From an uncultured Verrucomicrobiota bacterium (lineage in GTDB: Bacteria; Verrucomicrobiota; Verrucomicrobiia; Opitutales; Opitutaceae), in assembly GCA_903919625.1 (NCBI GenBank), contig CAIXIZ010000308.1:1-10872 (forward strand): a stretch of 10,872 nt of DNA. The letters run 5' to 3'. Positions within the stretch are counted from its first letter, which is position 1, and each line of letters opens with the position of its first letter. Below the pieces are notes generated by a model that saw only the letters and a list, made by a program, of their open reading frames with translations, ran no database searches and had not been told where the DNA came from. The translations under genes were made by a program, and so were the position numbers. This document shows positions 1-7,189 of the stretch, piece after piece.

Positions 1-1
1 C

Positions 2-1213
2 GCGCGCATGATCATGGCCGGCCTCGAATTCATGCGGCCCGGCGAGCCGCTTGAGCGCCGCATCCCGTTCAAGCATGTCTATTTCACGGGCATCATTCGC
101 GACCAGCAGGGCCGCAAGATGTCGAAGTCGCTCGGCAACTCGCCCGACCCGCTCGACCTCATCGCCACCTATGGCGCCGACGGCCTCCGCTTCGGCATCA
201 TCTCGCTCGCCCCGCAGGGCCAGGACATCCGCTTCCAGGAGGACCGCATCGAAAGCGGCAAAAATTTCTGCAACAAGCTCTGGAATGCCGCCCGCTTCCG
301 CCAGATGAGCGGCGAAGCCGGCAACAACTCCACCCTGGCGGCGATTGTCGCGCGGCTCGATGCCGCAAAATTCGACGCCGATGACCACGCCATCCTCGAC
401 CGGCTTCTCGCCACCACCCGCGAGGTGGACCGCTGCTTCGCGGAATTCGAGTTCAGCGCCGCCGTGCATGCCCTCTACGGGTTTTTCTGGAATGATTTCT
501 GCGACTGGTATGTCGAGGTCTCGAAGTCCAAGCTCCAGTCGCCCGACACCAAGGCCAACTGCCTCGCCATCCAGGATCTCGTGCTGCGCCAGACCCTCCT
601 GCTGCTGCACCCCTTCATCCCGTTTATCACCGAGGAGCTCTGGTCGCTCCTCGGCTACGGCGTCCCCGGAAAAATCATCCAGGACAGCCATCTCGAAAAC
701 GCCTCCCAGCTGGCCTCGACCTCGCATGCGCACGGCCTCGAGCTGGACCGTGCCGCCGTCGCAGCCGTCGAGAAGCTCAAGAGCTTTGCCTCCTCCGCCC
801 GCGCCCTCAAGGCCGACCACCACCTCGCCAGCCGCCGTGACGTGCGCTTCCTCGTGACCGCCAGCGACGCCGAGTGGACCGGACTCGCGGCCAATCTCGC
901 CTCGCTCGCCCGCATGGTCGGCGCGGCCGAGATCCTCCGCCGCGACTCGGTCGAAAACGCGCCCGCCGTCGTCACCCCCTTTGGCACGCTCTATCTCGAC
1001 CTCGCGAGCACCGTGGACGTCGCTGCGGAAAAAATCCGCCTCACCAAGGAGCTCGATGCGCTGACGAAACACATTGCGGCGACCGAAGCCCGGCTGGGTA
1101 ATGACGCCTTTGTCAGCAAAGCCCCGCCCGCGGTCCTGGCCGGAGCGCGCCAGCAGCTTGCCGCCCAGCAGGCCAAGCACGCCGAACTCGCCCGCCTCCT
1201 CGCCGCCCTCTGA
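2..1213 (+). CDS. valS: Valyl-tRNA synthetase, C-terminal part (5' end outside window)
   Basis: Cytoplasmic class I aminoacyl-tRNA synthetase that charges tRNA-Val. The reading frame is open from base 2, so the N-terminal HIGH-motif and editing part lies to the left of the window. Seen directly: the KMSKS catalytic loop (nt 116-130) followed by LGNSPDPLDLI and YGADGLRFG, typical of ValS; then the helical anticodon-binding domain with FCNKLWNAARF and WNDFCDWYVE. The last ~65 residues (from about nt 1016) are Lys/Glu/Ala-rich with LTKELDALTKHIAATEARL, matching the C-terminal coiled-coil arm that separates ValS from IleRS and LeuRS. The FVSKAPP motif and end of the arm are intact, so the 3' end is complete. 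The stop at 1211-1213 is followed after about 40 bases by a strong palindrome. Family call is near certain. Confidence 0.97.
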   Translation, partial: ARMIMAGLEFMRPGEPLERRIPFKHVYFTGIIRDQQGRKMSKSLGNSPDPLDLIATYGADGLRFGIISLAPQGQDIRFQEDRIESGKNFCNKLWNAARFRQMSGEAGNNSTLAAIVARLDAAKFDADDHAILDRLLATTREVDRCFAEFEFSAAVHALYGFFWNDFCDWYVEVSKSKLQSPDTKANCLAIQDLVLRQTLLLLHPFIPFITEELWSLLGYGVPGKIIQDSHLENASQLASTSHAHGLELDRAAVAAVEKLKSFASSARALKADHHLASRRDVRFLVTASDAEWTGLAANLASLARMVGAAEILRRDSVENAPAVVTPFGTLYLDLASTVDVAAEKIRLTKELDALTKHIAATEARLGNDAFVSKAPPAVLAGARQQLAAQQAKHAELARLLAAL

Positions 1214-1253
1214 TTTTCCCTTTTTCTGCGCCCGTCCTTACCGTCCCGTCCGG

Positions 1254-1289
1254 CTGAAAGTGTAACCTATTAGGTTACACTTTTTCAGA
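1254..1289 (+). terminator. Perfect palindrome after valS, likely intrinsic terminator or operator
   Basis: Bases 1257-1268 (aaagtgtaacct) pair perfectly with 1272-1283 (aggttacacttt) around the 3-base loop att. Outer bases ctg/cag extend the stem across a two-base bulge. A run of five T (1281-1285) follows on the + strand and AAA lies at the other foot, so it could terminate in both directions. It sits 43 bases after the valS stop and ahead of the PEP-CTERM gene. The stem is AT-rich for a terminator in this GC-rich DNA, so an operator for the next gene is the alternative. Confidence 0.7.
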
Positions 1290-1335
1290 CCCATTGGGCC
1301 TGCCGCCAAACATCAATCCGCTGCCGGACGCGATT

Positions 1336-2088
1336 ATGCGTTACCAGCGACATTGGGCCCGCGTTATGCTTGGACAACCGGTCCTGTCCGGCCCAACTCA
1401 TCTAATAATCGCATTCCCACTCGTGCACTCCACCCATCGCCTTTTTCTCCTCCTGGCCATCGGGCTTATGTTTGCCAGCGCAAGTTTCGGACAGTTCGTG
1501 GGGGAATTCGCCCTGCCCATTGCCAGCACCACCTACGACACCAATCAGAACGATCTGGAGATCGGCGGGTGGATTTTGAACCTTTCGGCCAATAATGGCG
1601 GGGCAATCGACACGACTGGCGGGCCGGGCTCCCTAGTTTTGCAGGCCACCGGCGCCGCCGGTTTCGGCGGCACCGGCGCGGGGATATCAACGCTGACCCT
1701 TTCTCATGTCGCGATCACCACGGCCACCGTCAGCTTCACGGCGGAAAGTTCCGGCGCGTTTTCGATCCAGATCGACGGCAACCCGGTTGATCCGATCGCA
1801 GGCTCCTCCTACGCATTTAATCTGGCAACCGGCTCCACGCTGACGTTCGAAGTCACGGCCATGGGCGATCCTGGCCTGCCCGGATTTCCAGGTGGTCCAG
1901 GGGGTGGAGTGGACGGCCTGCCCGGCGGCGATCTGCCCGGTTTGCCGGGCTTCCCGCTCACCAGCTCGCTGACCCTCAGCAATTTTGCGAGCATCCCGGA
2001 ACCGGCCGGCGTTGCCGGGATGATCGGCACCCTGAGCCTTGGCCTGGCAGCCTGGTGCCAGCGCCGCACACGAAAGTTTAACCGCTGA
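1336..2088 (+). CDS. PEP-CTERM sorted secreted protein with collagen-like Gly-rich stretch
   Basis: Predicted exported protein, 250 aa from the ATG at 1336. Residues 34-53 (HRLFLLLAIGLMFASASFGQ) form a typical signal-peptide core. The C-terminus carries a PEP-CTERM signal: IPEP at residues 220-223, a hydrophobic segment (about 224-241), then QRRTRK. In this system an exosortase (EpsH/XrtA family) recognises the tail and processes the protein during export to the surface or matrix. Between them is a Ser/Thr/Gly-rich beta-type region of unknown function; residues 177-207 are a Gly-Pro stretch (GDPGLPGFPGGP... GLPGFP) resembling collagen Gly-X-Y repeats. The start is uncertain: no clear Shine-Dalgarno is visible at TTG 1294, ATG 1336 or GTG 1423, and GTG 1423 would give the most compact signal peptide (V-HSTHRLFLLL). 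No exosortase gene lies in the window. The sorting-signal call is firm; function is unknown. Confidence 0.85.
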   Translation: MRYQRHWARVMLGQPVLSGPTHLIIAFPLVHSTHRLFLLLAIGLMFASASFGQFVGEFALPIASTTYDTNQNDLEIGGWILNLSANNGGAIDTTGGPGSLVLQATGAAGFGGTGAGISTLTLSHVAITTATVSFTAESSGAFSIQIDGNPVDPIAGSSYAFNLATGSTLTFEVTAMGDPGLPGFPGGPGGGVDGLPGGDLPGLPGFPLTSSLTLSNFASIPEPAGVAGMIGTLSLGLAAWCQRRTRKFNR

Positions 2089-2501
2089 CGGTGTGGGTTG
2101 GATTCCCGCCGGTTTTTCCCGGCCGCATGTGCCGAAGCCCCCGGTTTGCAATGAACCCACAGACCGCGTGCCTGTGCCCTTGCATGGCGGACAGAGGCAA
2201 CTTGGCCAAAAATGATCTGTCGCATTTAAAGTGACGGTGCCGCCATCGATTAAAGCGCACCCTCCAAGGAGCTTTCGCCCTGCCCTGATCCGGGTCGCCT
2301 CCCCCCAACCTACGGGCAGACTCCACTACTCGTGTCATCCTAAAAGCGCCGCCTGGCAGGCGTGACTTTTGGTGAGACCAGTGCTGGCGCGTGGGCTGTA
2401 TGGCCCAGCAGGGCGATGTTTTGCGCTCGCTCCGCTTAATTTTCCCTGCTGGCCTGCCTGGCAGCCACCCCACGCCCGAGCCCTGGCCCGTGAACCTTAA
2501 G
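2089..2501. other. Intergenic region between PEP-CTERM gene and thioredoxin-fusion gene
   Basis: No convincing gene. Soon after the PEP-CTERM stop, tgtgggtt (2092-2099) can pair with aacccaca (2154-2161), enclosing a small gccgg/ccggc hairpin (2108-2123) with a T-rich loop, so the 3' region may be structured RNA. A second hairpin at 2342-2370 is listed separately. The next reading frame is open from GTG 2391, but residues before ATG 2502 look non-coding (mixed composition, no signal peptide). This stretch probably holds the promoter of the thioredoxin-fusion gene, though I see no clear -35/-10 pair. Confidence 0.4.
2342..2370 (+). terminator. Weak candidate hairpin terminator
   Basis: cgcct (2350-2354) pairs with aggcg (2358-2362) around ggc, and below a symmetrical 3x3 internal loop aaaag (2342-2346) pairs with ctttt (2366-2370). 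The T run is short and belongs to the stem. It lies 254 bases after the PEP-CTERM stop, so it may instead be a leader structure of the next gene. Confidence 0.3.
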
Positions 2502-4244
2502 ATGGACGCATTACCCCCAGCCTTGCCGCCCGGCACCACCCCCGCCCACCGGCCCTCGACCGGCGGCCTGGCCATGGCCAGCTTCGTACTGGGCATCCTG
2601 GCGGTGGTTTCGAGTTTTCTATTGATTGGTTCGGTCTTCGGGCTGATCGGGCTCGGTTTCGGGATCGCCCATCTGGCCCGGAAGCAGGGCCCCGCCGGTT
2701 TTGCCAGGTGGGGGACGGGGCTTTCGATCTTTGGCTTTGTCGCCAGCCTCGGCTTCGGCGCCCTCTACTTTTCCCTCTACAACAGCATCAAGGGGAGCCT
2801 GGCCCGGCAAGGCGACCAGGTGGATTTCACGGCTTGGGAAGGCGTGGCCGCCCCGGACATTGCCATGACCACCCTCGACGGCAGGACGATCAGGCTGAGC
2901 GAGCTGAAGGGCAAGCGGGTCGTGATCGATTTCTGGGCCACGTGGTGCGGACCTTGCGTCGAGGAGACCCCGCACTTTATCCAGCTGTACAATCAGACGT
3001 CACGGGACGATTTGGTCATCATCGGAATTTCCGCGGAAACCACCGACGTCCTGAAAAAATTCGTCCAGGCCAGGGGCGTCAACTATCCGATCGCCACGGC
3101 CGCGAAGCTGCCCCCGCCATTTGATAAAATCGACGCGATCCCCACCACGTTTTTCATCGACCGCCAGGGCACCATTCAGAAGGTGCTGGTTGGGAGCCAG
3201 GATTACAACGAGCTGAAAGGCGATGCCCTCGCCGCCGATTTGCCGGGGCCACCCAAGCCCGCGCCGGCCGGCCCACCGACGTTGACCGAGGATCCCCACC
3301 CATTGAAAGCCAGCCTGGTCTGGTCGAAAACCATCGGCGGCGCGCAAACGTTATGCGTGGGAGACTGGGAAAACGACGGCAGCAGGCGGGTGCTCATTGC
3401 CGCCGGCTCAACCCTGCATGTGCTGGATCTGGCCGGGATTGAAACCTCAACGCTCTCCCTGCCGACAAAATTCATGGCCATCGAATGCGGACAGGCCAAA
3501 GGGAAAGGCGCCCGTTTGCTCGGTTATGGCACCTGGAGCCACGAGGTGATGGTCGTCGATCACACCGGAAAGAAATTATGGAGTGTCTCCTCCCTCTTTG
3601 GCGTGGATGGGGCGCATTGGGGCGATTTGGACGGCGACGGCACCGATGAGCTGATTGCCGGAATGAACGGCATGGGCGGTCTTCAGGCGACGGCCGCAGA
3701 CGGCGGGAAACTCTGGTCCATGATGCTAGGCAATGTCTGGAACCAGGCCATCGTCCCGGCCACGGCCAATCGTCCGGCATTGGTTTTTGCTTCGGAAGCC
3801 GGTGGCACGGTCAAGGTGTTGGACGCGACCGGCCACCTGCTCCGGTCGCTCCACCCGGACCGGGGCTATTACGCACATATGACCGCCCAGGCGGTGGGCG
3901 AAAATCAGATGCAAATCCTCGCCGTCAATCAGAACGGCAATATGACCGTGGCTTTTGATGAAATGGGGAAAGTGGCCTGGAAGACCTCGGCGATGGCTGA
4001 TGCCGGTGGCTGGCAATCGGGCCGTTTCGCAGCCGGAGATCTGAAAGGCGATGGTTCGGTCGTTTGGGCTTTCGTCGATGGCTCGGGAGCCCTGGTCGTC
4101 GCCACGCCGGCGGGAACGAGTTTGGCGACCATTGCCAATCAGAAACGCCTTGAGGCCATTGCCGTCGCATCGCGCACCGGCCAGGGCGGGCGGTTGATCA
4201 CCTTGGACCACGGGACCGTTCAAGCATACGCCTTCCAGCCCTGA
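2502..4244 (+). CDS. Membrane-anchored TlpA-like thioredoxin fused to FG-GAP-like repeats (DUF4190 N-terminus)
   Basis: 580 aa from ATG 2502. Three parts are visible. (1) Residues about 20-95: a Gly-rich membrane unit beginning STGGLAMASFVLGILAVVS, with a second hydrophobic segment at 72-93, fitting the DUF4190 family. (2) Residues about 113-240: a TlpA/ResA-type thioredoxin with APDIAMTTLDG, active site W148-C149-G150-P151-C152, and cis-proline P214 in IPTTFF. Such proteins reduce or exchange disulfides on the outer side of the cytoplasmic membrane. (3) Residues about 270-580: repeats with Asp-rich loops, GDWENDG (D288), GDLDGDGTDE (D375) and GDLKGDG (D513), resembling calcium-binding FG-GAP/VCBS propeller blades. 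ATG 2502 gives a short Pro-rich cytoplasmic N-tail; upstream GTG 2391 is less likely. The next gene begins 23 bases after the stop, suggesting co-transcription. Domain calls are strong; the substrate is unknown, and the order of domains is unusual. Confidence 0.85.
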   Translation: MDALPPALPPGTTPAHRPSTGGLAMASFVLGILAVVSSFLLIGSVFGLIGLGFGIAHLARKQGPAGFARWGTGLSIFGFVASLGFGALYFSLYNSIKGSLARQGDQVDFTAWEGVAAPDIAMTTLDGRTIRLSELKGKRVVIDFWATWCGPCVEETPHFIQLYNQTSRDDLVIIGISAETTDVLKKFVQARGVNYPIATAAKLPPPFDKIDAIPTTFFIDRQGTIQKVLVGSQDYNELKGDALAADLPGPPKPAPAGPPTLTEDPHPLKASLVWSKTIGGAQTLCVGDWENDGSRRVLIAAGSTLHVLDLAGIETSTLSLPTKFMAIECGQAKGKGARLLGYGTWSHEVMVVDHTGKKLWSVSSLFGVDGAHWGDLDGDGTDELIAGMNGMGGLQATAADGGKLWSMMLGNVWNQAIVPATANRPALVFASEAGGTVKVLDATGHLLRSLHPDRGYYAHMTAQAVGENQMQILAVNQNGNMTVAFDEMGKVAWKTSAMADAGGWQSGRFAAGDLKGDGSVVWAFVDGSGALVVATPAGTSLATIANQKRLEAIAVASRTGQGGRLITLDHGTVQAYAFQP

Positions 4245-4267
4245 GATGGCAGGCGTGTATCAATGCC

Positions 4268-5020
4268 ATGAGGCCAGCCGCCAAAGCCTCAACTGGGCCA
4301 CGTCCATTCCTGCATCTGCGACGCATGGTGACCTGGTTGTCTGCCGGAGCCAGCATCACCGTGCTTGTGGCTTGGATCTGCCTCCTGTGGGCACCCGCCC
4401 GTTCCACTTTCGATCCCTTTGATCACCCGTCACAAGCAATCGAGAAAGTGGATCCTGACGGCGAAAAAGGCCTTTATTACGAGGAAACTGGCCATGGGTG
4501 GGAATACGCTTTTTTTCGCGGAGACGGAGGCGAGAATGGGGGCTACTTTTGGAAACCCCCATATGGGGGAACGTATCACCGTGTCGCCGGCTGGCCCTTC
4601 CACGCGATGCGGTCACGAGTCGAGGTGCTGGACAGTCAGATATCCGGTCGAACCAACGAGGGCCTCGAAGCGAGCGGATACGTGCCACCGTGGGTAGCAC
4701 AACGGACAAGGTGGGCTTTGCCATGGACGGAGATCATCTATCGTGGGCTTGCCTCGAAGGATCTTCCCGCCTGGTTGCATGCACAACCAAATCGCCGTTT
4801 GCCACTGATACCGATGCCGCGGGGTTTTGCGGAAGACACGGTGGTTTTCGCGGTGCTGGGCCTTTTGTCTGAATGGGGCGCACGATTGCTGCGGCGGCGG
4901 ACTGGCCAGTTGAATTTTGGCCGGTCGGAGCGGACGGCGGATTGGCGCGATGAGGATCGACAAAGGAAACCGGATCGGAATCATTCCGGGAAGTGCAACT
5001 CCGCAGGAACATCGCCGTGA
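4268..5020 (+). CDS. Hypothetical membrane protein, Planctomycetes/Verrucomicrobia-type family, apparently lacking its usual zinc-ribbon tail
   Basis: 250 aa, function unknown. Residues about 20-42 (MVTWLSAGASITVLVAWICL) form an N-terminal membrane anchor. A soluble part follows with GWPFHAMRSRVEVLD, then LPLIPMPRGFAEDTVVFAVL, a second hydrophobic stretch ending in RLLRRRTGQ. From memory, this layout (anchor, 'GWP..A', 'LPL.P...GFA..T..FA', Arg-rich end) recurs in uncharacterised proteins of Planctomycetes and Verrucomicrobia, which often finish with a CxxCGYDLRG zinc ribbon. Here the Arg-rich end is followed by an unrelated polar tail (LNFGRSERTADW...) with a single Cys, and no CxxC is evident in the same frame. 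Start ATG 4268 lies 23 bases after the preceding gene; ATG 4325 (residue 20) is an alternative. The stop is 28 bases before the ABC transporter start, so it may belong to one operon. It could also be a decayed gene. Confidence 0.6.
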   Translation: MRPAAKASTGPRPFLHLRRMVTWLSAGASITVLVAWICLLWAPARSTFDPFDHPSQAIEKVDPDGEKGLYYEETGHGWEYAFFRGDGGENGGYFWKPPYGGTYHRVAGWPFHAMRSRVEVLDSQISGRTNEGLEASGYVPPWVAQRTRWALPWTEIIYRGLASKDLPAWLHAQPNRRLPLIPMPRGFAEDTVVFAVLGLLSEWGARLLRRRTGQLNFGRSERTADWRDEDRQRKPDRNHSGKCNSAGTSP

Positions 5021-5048
5021 TGCGGCCCGCCGCCCGACGGCTCCCCAG

Positions 5049-6941
5049 ATGATGCCGGGCGGCTGGCAGGGAGCCCACGGGTTCCAAAGGGACGAAGCCG
5101 TGCTGAAGCACAAGCTGGCTCCCGGCACCATGCCCCAGATTCTCCGGTTTGCCCGGCCCTATGCCGGAACCCTCGCATTTTTCCTGGGCCTGGTCGTGCT
5201 GGATGCGGCGGCCGGAGTGGTCAATCCCCTCATTTACCGGGAGTTGATCAACCACGGGATCCTCGGCGGCGACGAGCACCTGATCATCGAACTTGCCCTG
5301 CTGGCGGCCGGTGTCTCGCTGGTGGATTCGGGCCTGACTTTCTGGCAGCGGCAGATTGCGGCCCGGATCGGCCTGGAAATCGTCTTCGATCTGCGGGTCA
5401 GGGTCTTCGTCCACATCCAGAAGATGTCGCTGGCTTTTTTCACCCGCGCCCGCACCGGGGCATTGGTGAGCCGGCTGAACAGCGACGTGTCGGGCGTGCG
5501 CGATGCCTTCACCGACATCCTGTCCACGGCGATCGGCAATCTCGTGACCATGACACTCGTGCTGGCGGCCATGTTCACCCTGTCGTGGCGCCTGACGCTG
5601 GGCGCGCTGATTTTGGTGCCGGCCTTCCTGCTGCCGGCGCGATATGTGGGCCGGAGGCTGCGGGCGCTCACCCGTGAGACTTACGACCGCATCGCGGACA
5701 TGAACAACCTCATGGTCGAGCGTTTCAACGTCGCCGGAGCCATGGTCTCGAAGGTCTTTGGCCGGCCCGAGGACGAGAAGGAAATTTTTGTGCGGCAGGC
5801 GGGCCGGGTGCGCGACATCGGCGTGAAAGTGTCCGCCTATGCGCGGCTCCTGTTCATCGGCCTTGGCCTGGTGGCGTCGCTCGCGGTCTCGGTCGTTTAT
5901 GGCTGGGGGGGTGTCGAGGCGGCGCGCCATACGCTGGACGTCGGCACGGTCGTCGCGCTGATCGCCTATCTGCAGCGGCTTTATGGCCCGGTCACCGCGC
6001 TCTCCAACCTGCAGGTCAGCGTGATGACGACGCTGGTCTCCTTCGAGCGGGTCTTCGAAGTGCTGGATCTCCAGCCGACCGTGACGGAAAAGGCGGGGGC
6101 CACCCCGATCCCGCCGGGTCCGGTGCGCGTGGAGTTTGCCGCCGTGGGCTTCCGGTATCCGACCGCCGGAGAGGTTTCCCTCGCCTCGCTCGAATCGGTG
6201 GCGGCGCTGGGCCAACATCCGGAAAAGGAGGTCCTGCAGGACGTGAGCTTTGTGGCGGAGCCGGGACAGATGATCGCGCTGGTCGGCCCATCCGGTGCGG
6301 GCAAGACCACCCTCGCCCAACTGGCGGCGCGCTTTTACGACGTCCGGGCCGGCGCGATCCGTTGCAACGGGGTCGATTTGCGGGACGCGACCCTGGAATC
6401 GGTCCGGCAGACCGTGGGCATGGTGATGCAGGACGCCCATCTGTTCCACGACACCCTGCGGGCCAACCTGCTCTATGCCAAACCCGGGGCGAGCGAGGCC
6501 GAGCTGGCGGCAGCGCTGCGCGATGCCCAGATTGATGCAGTCGTGGCGGCGCTGCCGCAGGGGCTCGACACCGTGGTCGGCGACCGCGGCCACCGGCTCT
6601 CGGGCGGCGAGAAGCAGCGGGTCGCGATCGCCCGGCTGCTGCTCAAGGCGCCGGCGGTCGTCATCCTGGACGAGGCCACGGCCCATCTCGACTCGGAATC
6701 GGAGCGGGCGATCCAGGAGGCCTTTGTCTCCGCGCTGAAAGGCCGCACCTCGCTCGTGATCGCACACCGGCTCTCGACGGTCCAGAATGCCGACCTGATT
6801 CTCGTGCTGAACCAAGGCCGGATTGTCGAGCGCGGCCGCCATGCCGAACTGTACCAGGCGGGCGGCCTCTACGCGCAACTATACCGGACCCAGTTTGCCG
6901 CGAAGCCGAACCCCGCGGCCGCAGAATCAAAGGGCCGGTGA
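5049..6941 (+). CDS. ABC exporter half-transporter (MsbA/multidrug/lipid type, fused permease and ATPase)
   Basis: 630 aa from ATG 5049, a usual length for a fused half-exporter that works as a dimer in the cytoplasmic membrane. The N-terminal permease (about 30-345) starts with LAPGTMPQILRFARPY and carries hydrophobic helices and VVNPLIYRELINHGIL. The ATPase has an A-loop Tyr in VGFRYP, Walker A GPSGAGKTT (413-421), Q-loop Q461, signature LSGGEKQR (517-524), Walker B VVILDEAT with D541 and catalytic E542, and switch H573 in AHRLST, so it should hydrolyse ATP. Between A-loop and Walker A is a short extra piece (TAGEVSLASLESVAALGQ), which I recall from a subgroup common in Actinobacteria. The frame is open back to TTG 4917, but that part overlaps the preceding gene and looks non-coding; ATG 5052 is equally possible. 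Substrate unknown; no second half-transporter is adjacent, so a homodimer is likely. Confidence 0.92.
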   Translation: MMPGGWQGAHGFQRDEAVLKHKLAPGTMPQILRFARPYAGTLAFFLGLVVLDAAAGVVNPLIYRELINHGILGGDEHLIIELALLAAGVSLVDSGLTFWQRQIAARIGLEIVFDLRVRVFVHIQKMSLAFFTRARTGALVSRLNSDVSGVRDAFTDILSTAIGNLVTMTLVLAAMFTLSWRLTLGALILVPAFLLPARYVGRRLRALTRETYDRIADMNNLMVERFNVAGAMVSKVFGRPEDEKEIFVRQAGRVRDIGVKVSAYARLLFIGLGLVASLAVSVVYGWGGVEAARHTLDVGTVVALIAYLQRLYGPVTALSNLQVSVMTTLVSFERVFEVLDLQPTVTEKAGATPIPPGPVRVEFAAVGFRYPTAGEVSLASLESVAALGQHPEKEVLQDVSFVAEPGQMIALVGPSGAGKTTLAQLAARFYDVRAGAIRCNGVDLRDATLESVRQTVGMVMQDAHLFHDTLRANLLYAKPGASEAELAAALRDAQIDAVVAALPQGLDTVVGDRGHRLSGGEKQRVAIARLLLKAPAVVILDEATAHLDSESERAIQEAFVSALKGRTSLVIAHRLSTVQNADLILVLNQGRIVERGRHAELYQAGGLYAQLYRTQFAAKPNPAAAESKGR

Positions 6942-7189
6942 GGCTCCAGCTCCGCCCGGCCGGCCGGCATTGCCTTCACCTCCAACCCCACCAGCGCCTT
7001 GAACACGGAGCTTGCGGCTCGCCACCCAGGCAGGCCAACCGTTCATGGGCTGAGATTCAGCGGACGTCGGATCTGCGCAAGCTGCTCTGGCGCCGTCTCG
7101 GCGGACGGGACGGGACGTGTCGCGGGTTCCGTCTTGCTTCGTTTTTCGCTTTGCATGCCCGGCCACGGCACGTCAACACCGTCGGCACG

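Noticed and set aside
1370..1409. ttggac / aataat as -35/-10 promoter of the PEP-CTERM gene
   Set aside because: The spacing of about 28 bases is too long for a sigma-70 promoter.
2391..2501. Upstream start (GTG 2391) for the thioredoxin fusion
   Set aside because: Adds 37 residues with no conserved feature; ATG 2502 gives the short Pro-rich tail typical before a DUF4190 unit.
4734..6878. 714-codon open frame on the minus strand
   Set aside because: It lies antisense to the ABC transporter, whose motifs are all intact. The His/Arg/Gln-rich translation has no recognisable domain, and long antisense frames are expected in GC-rich codon-biased genes.
6938..7189. N-terminal extension of the epimerase from GTG 6938, overlapping the ABC stop
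   Set aside because: The extra 84 residues look non-coding and would make the protein much longer than its family; ATG 7190 fits.
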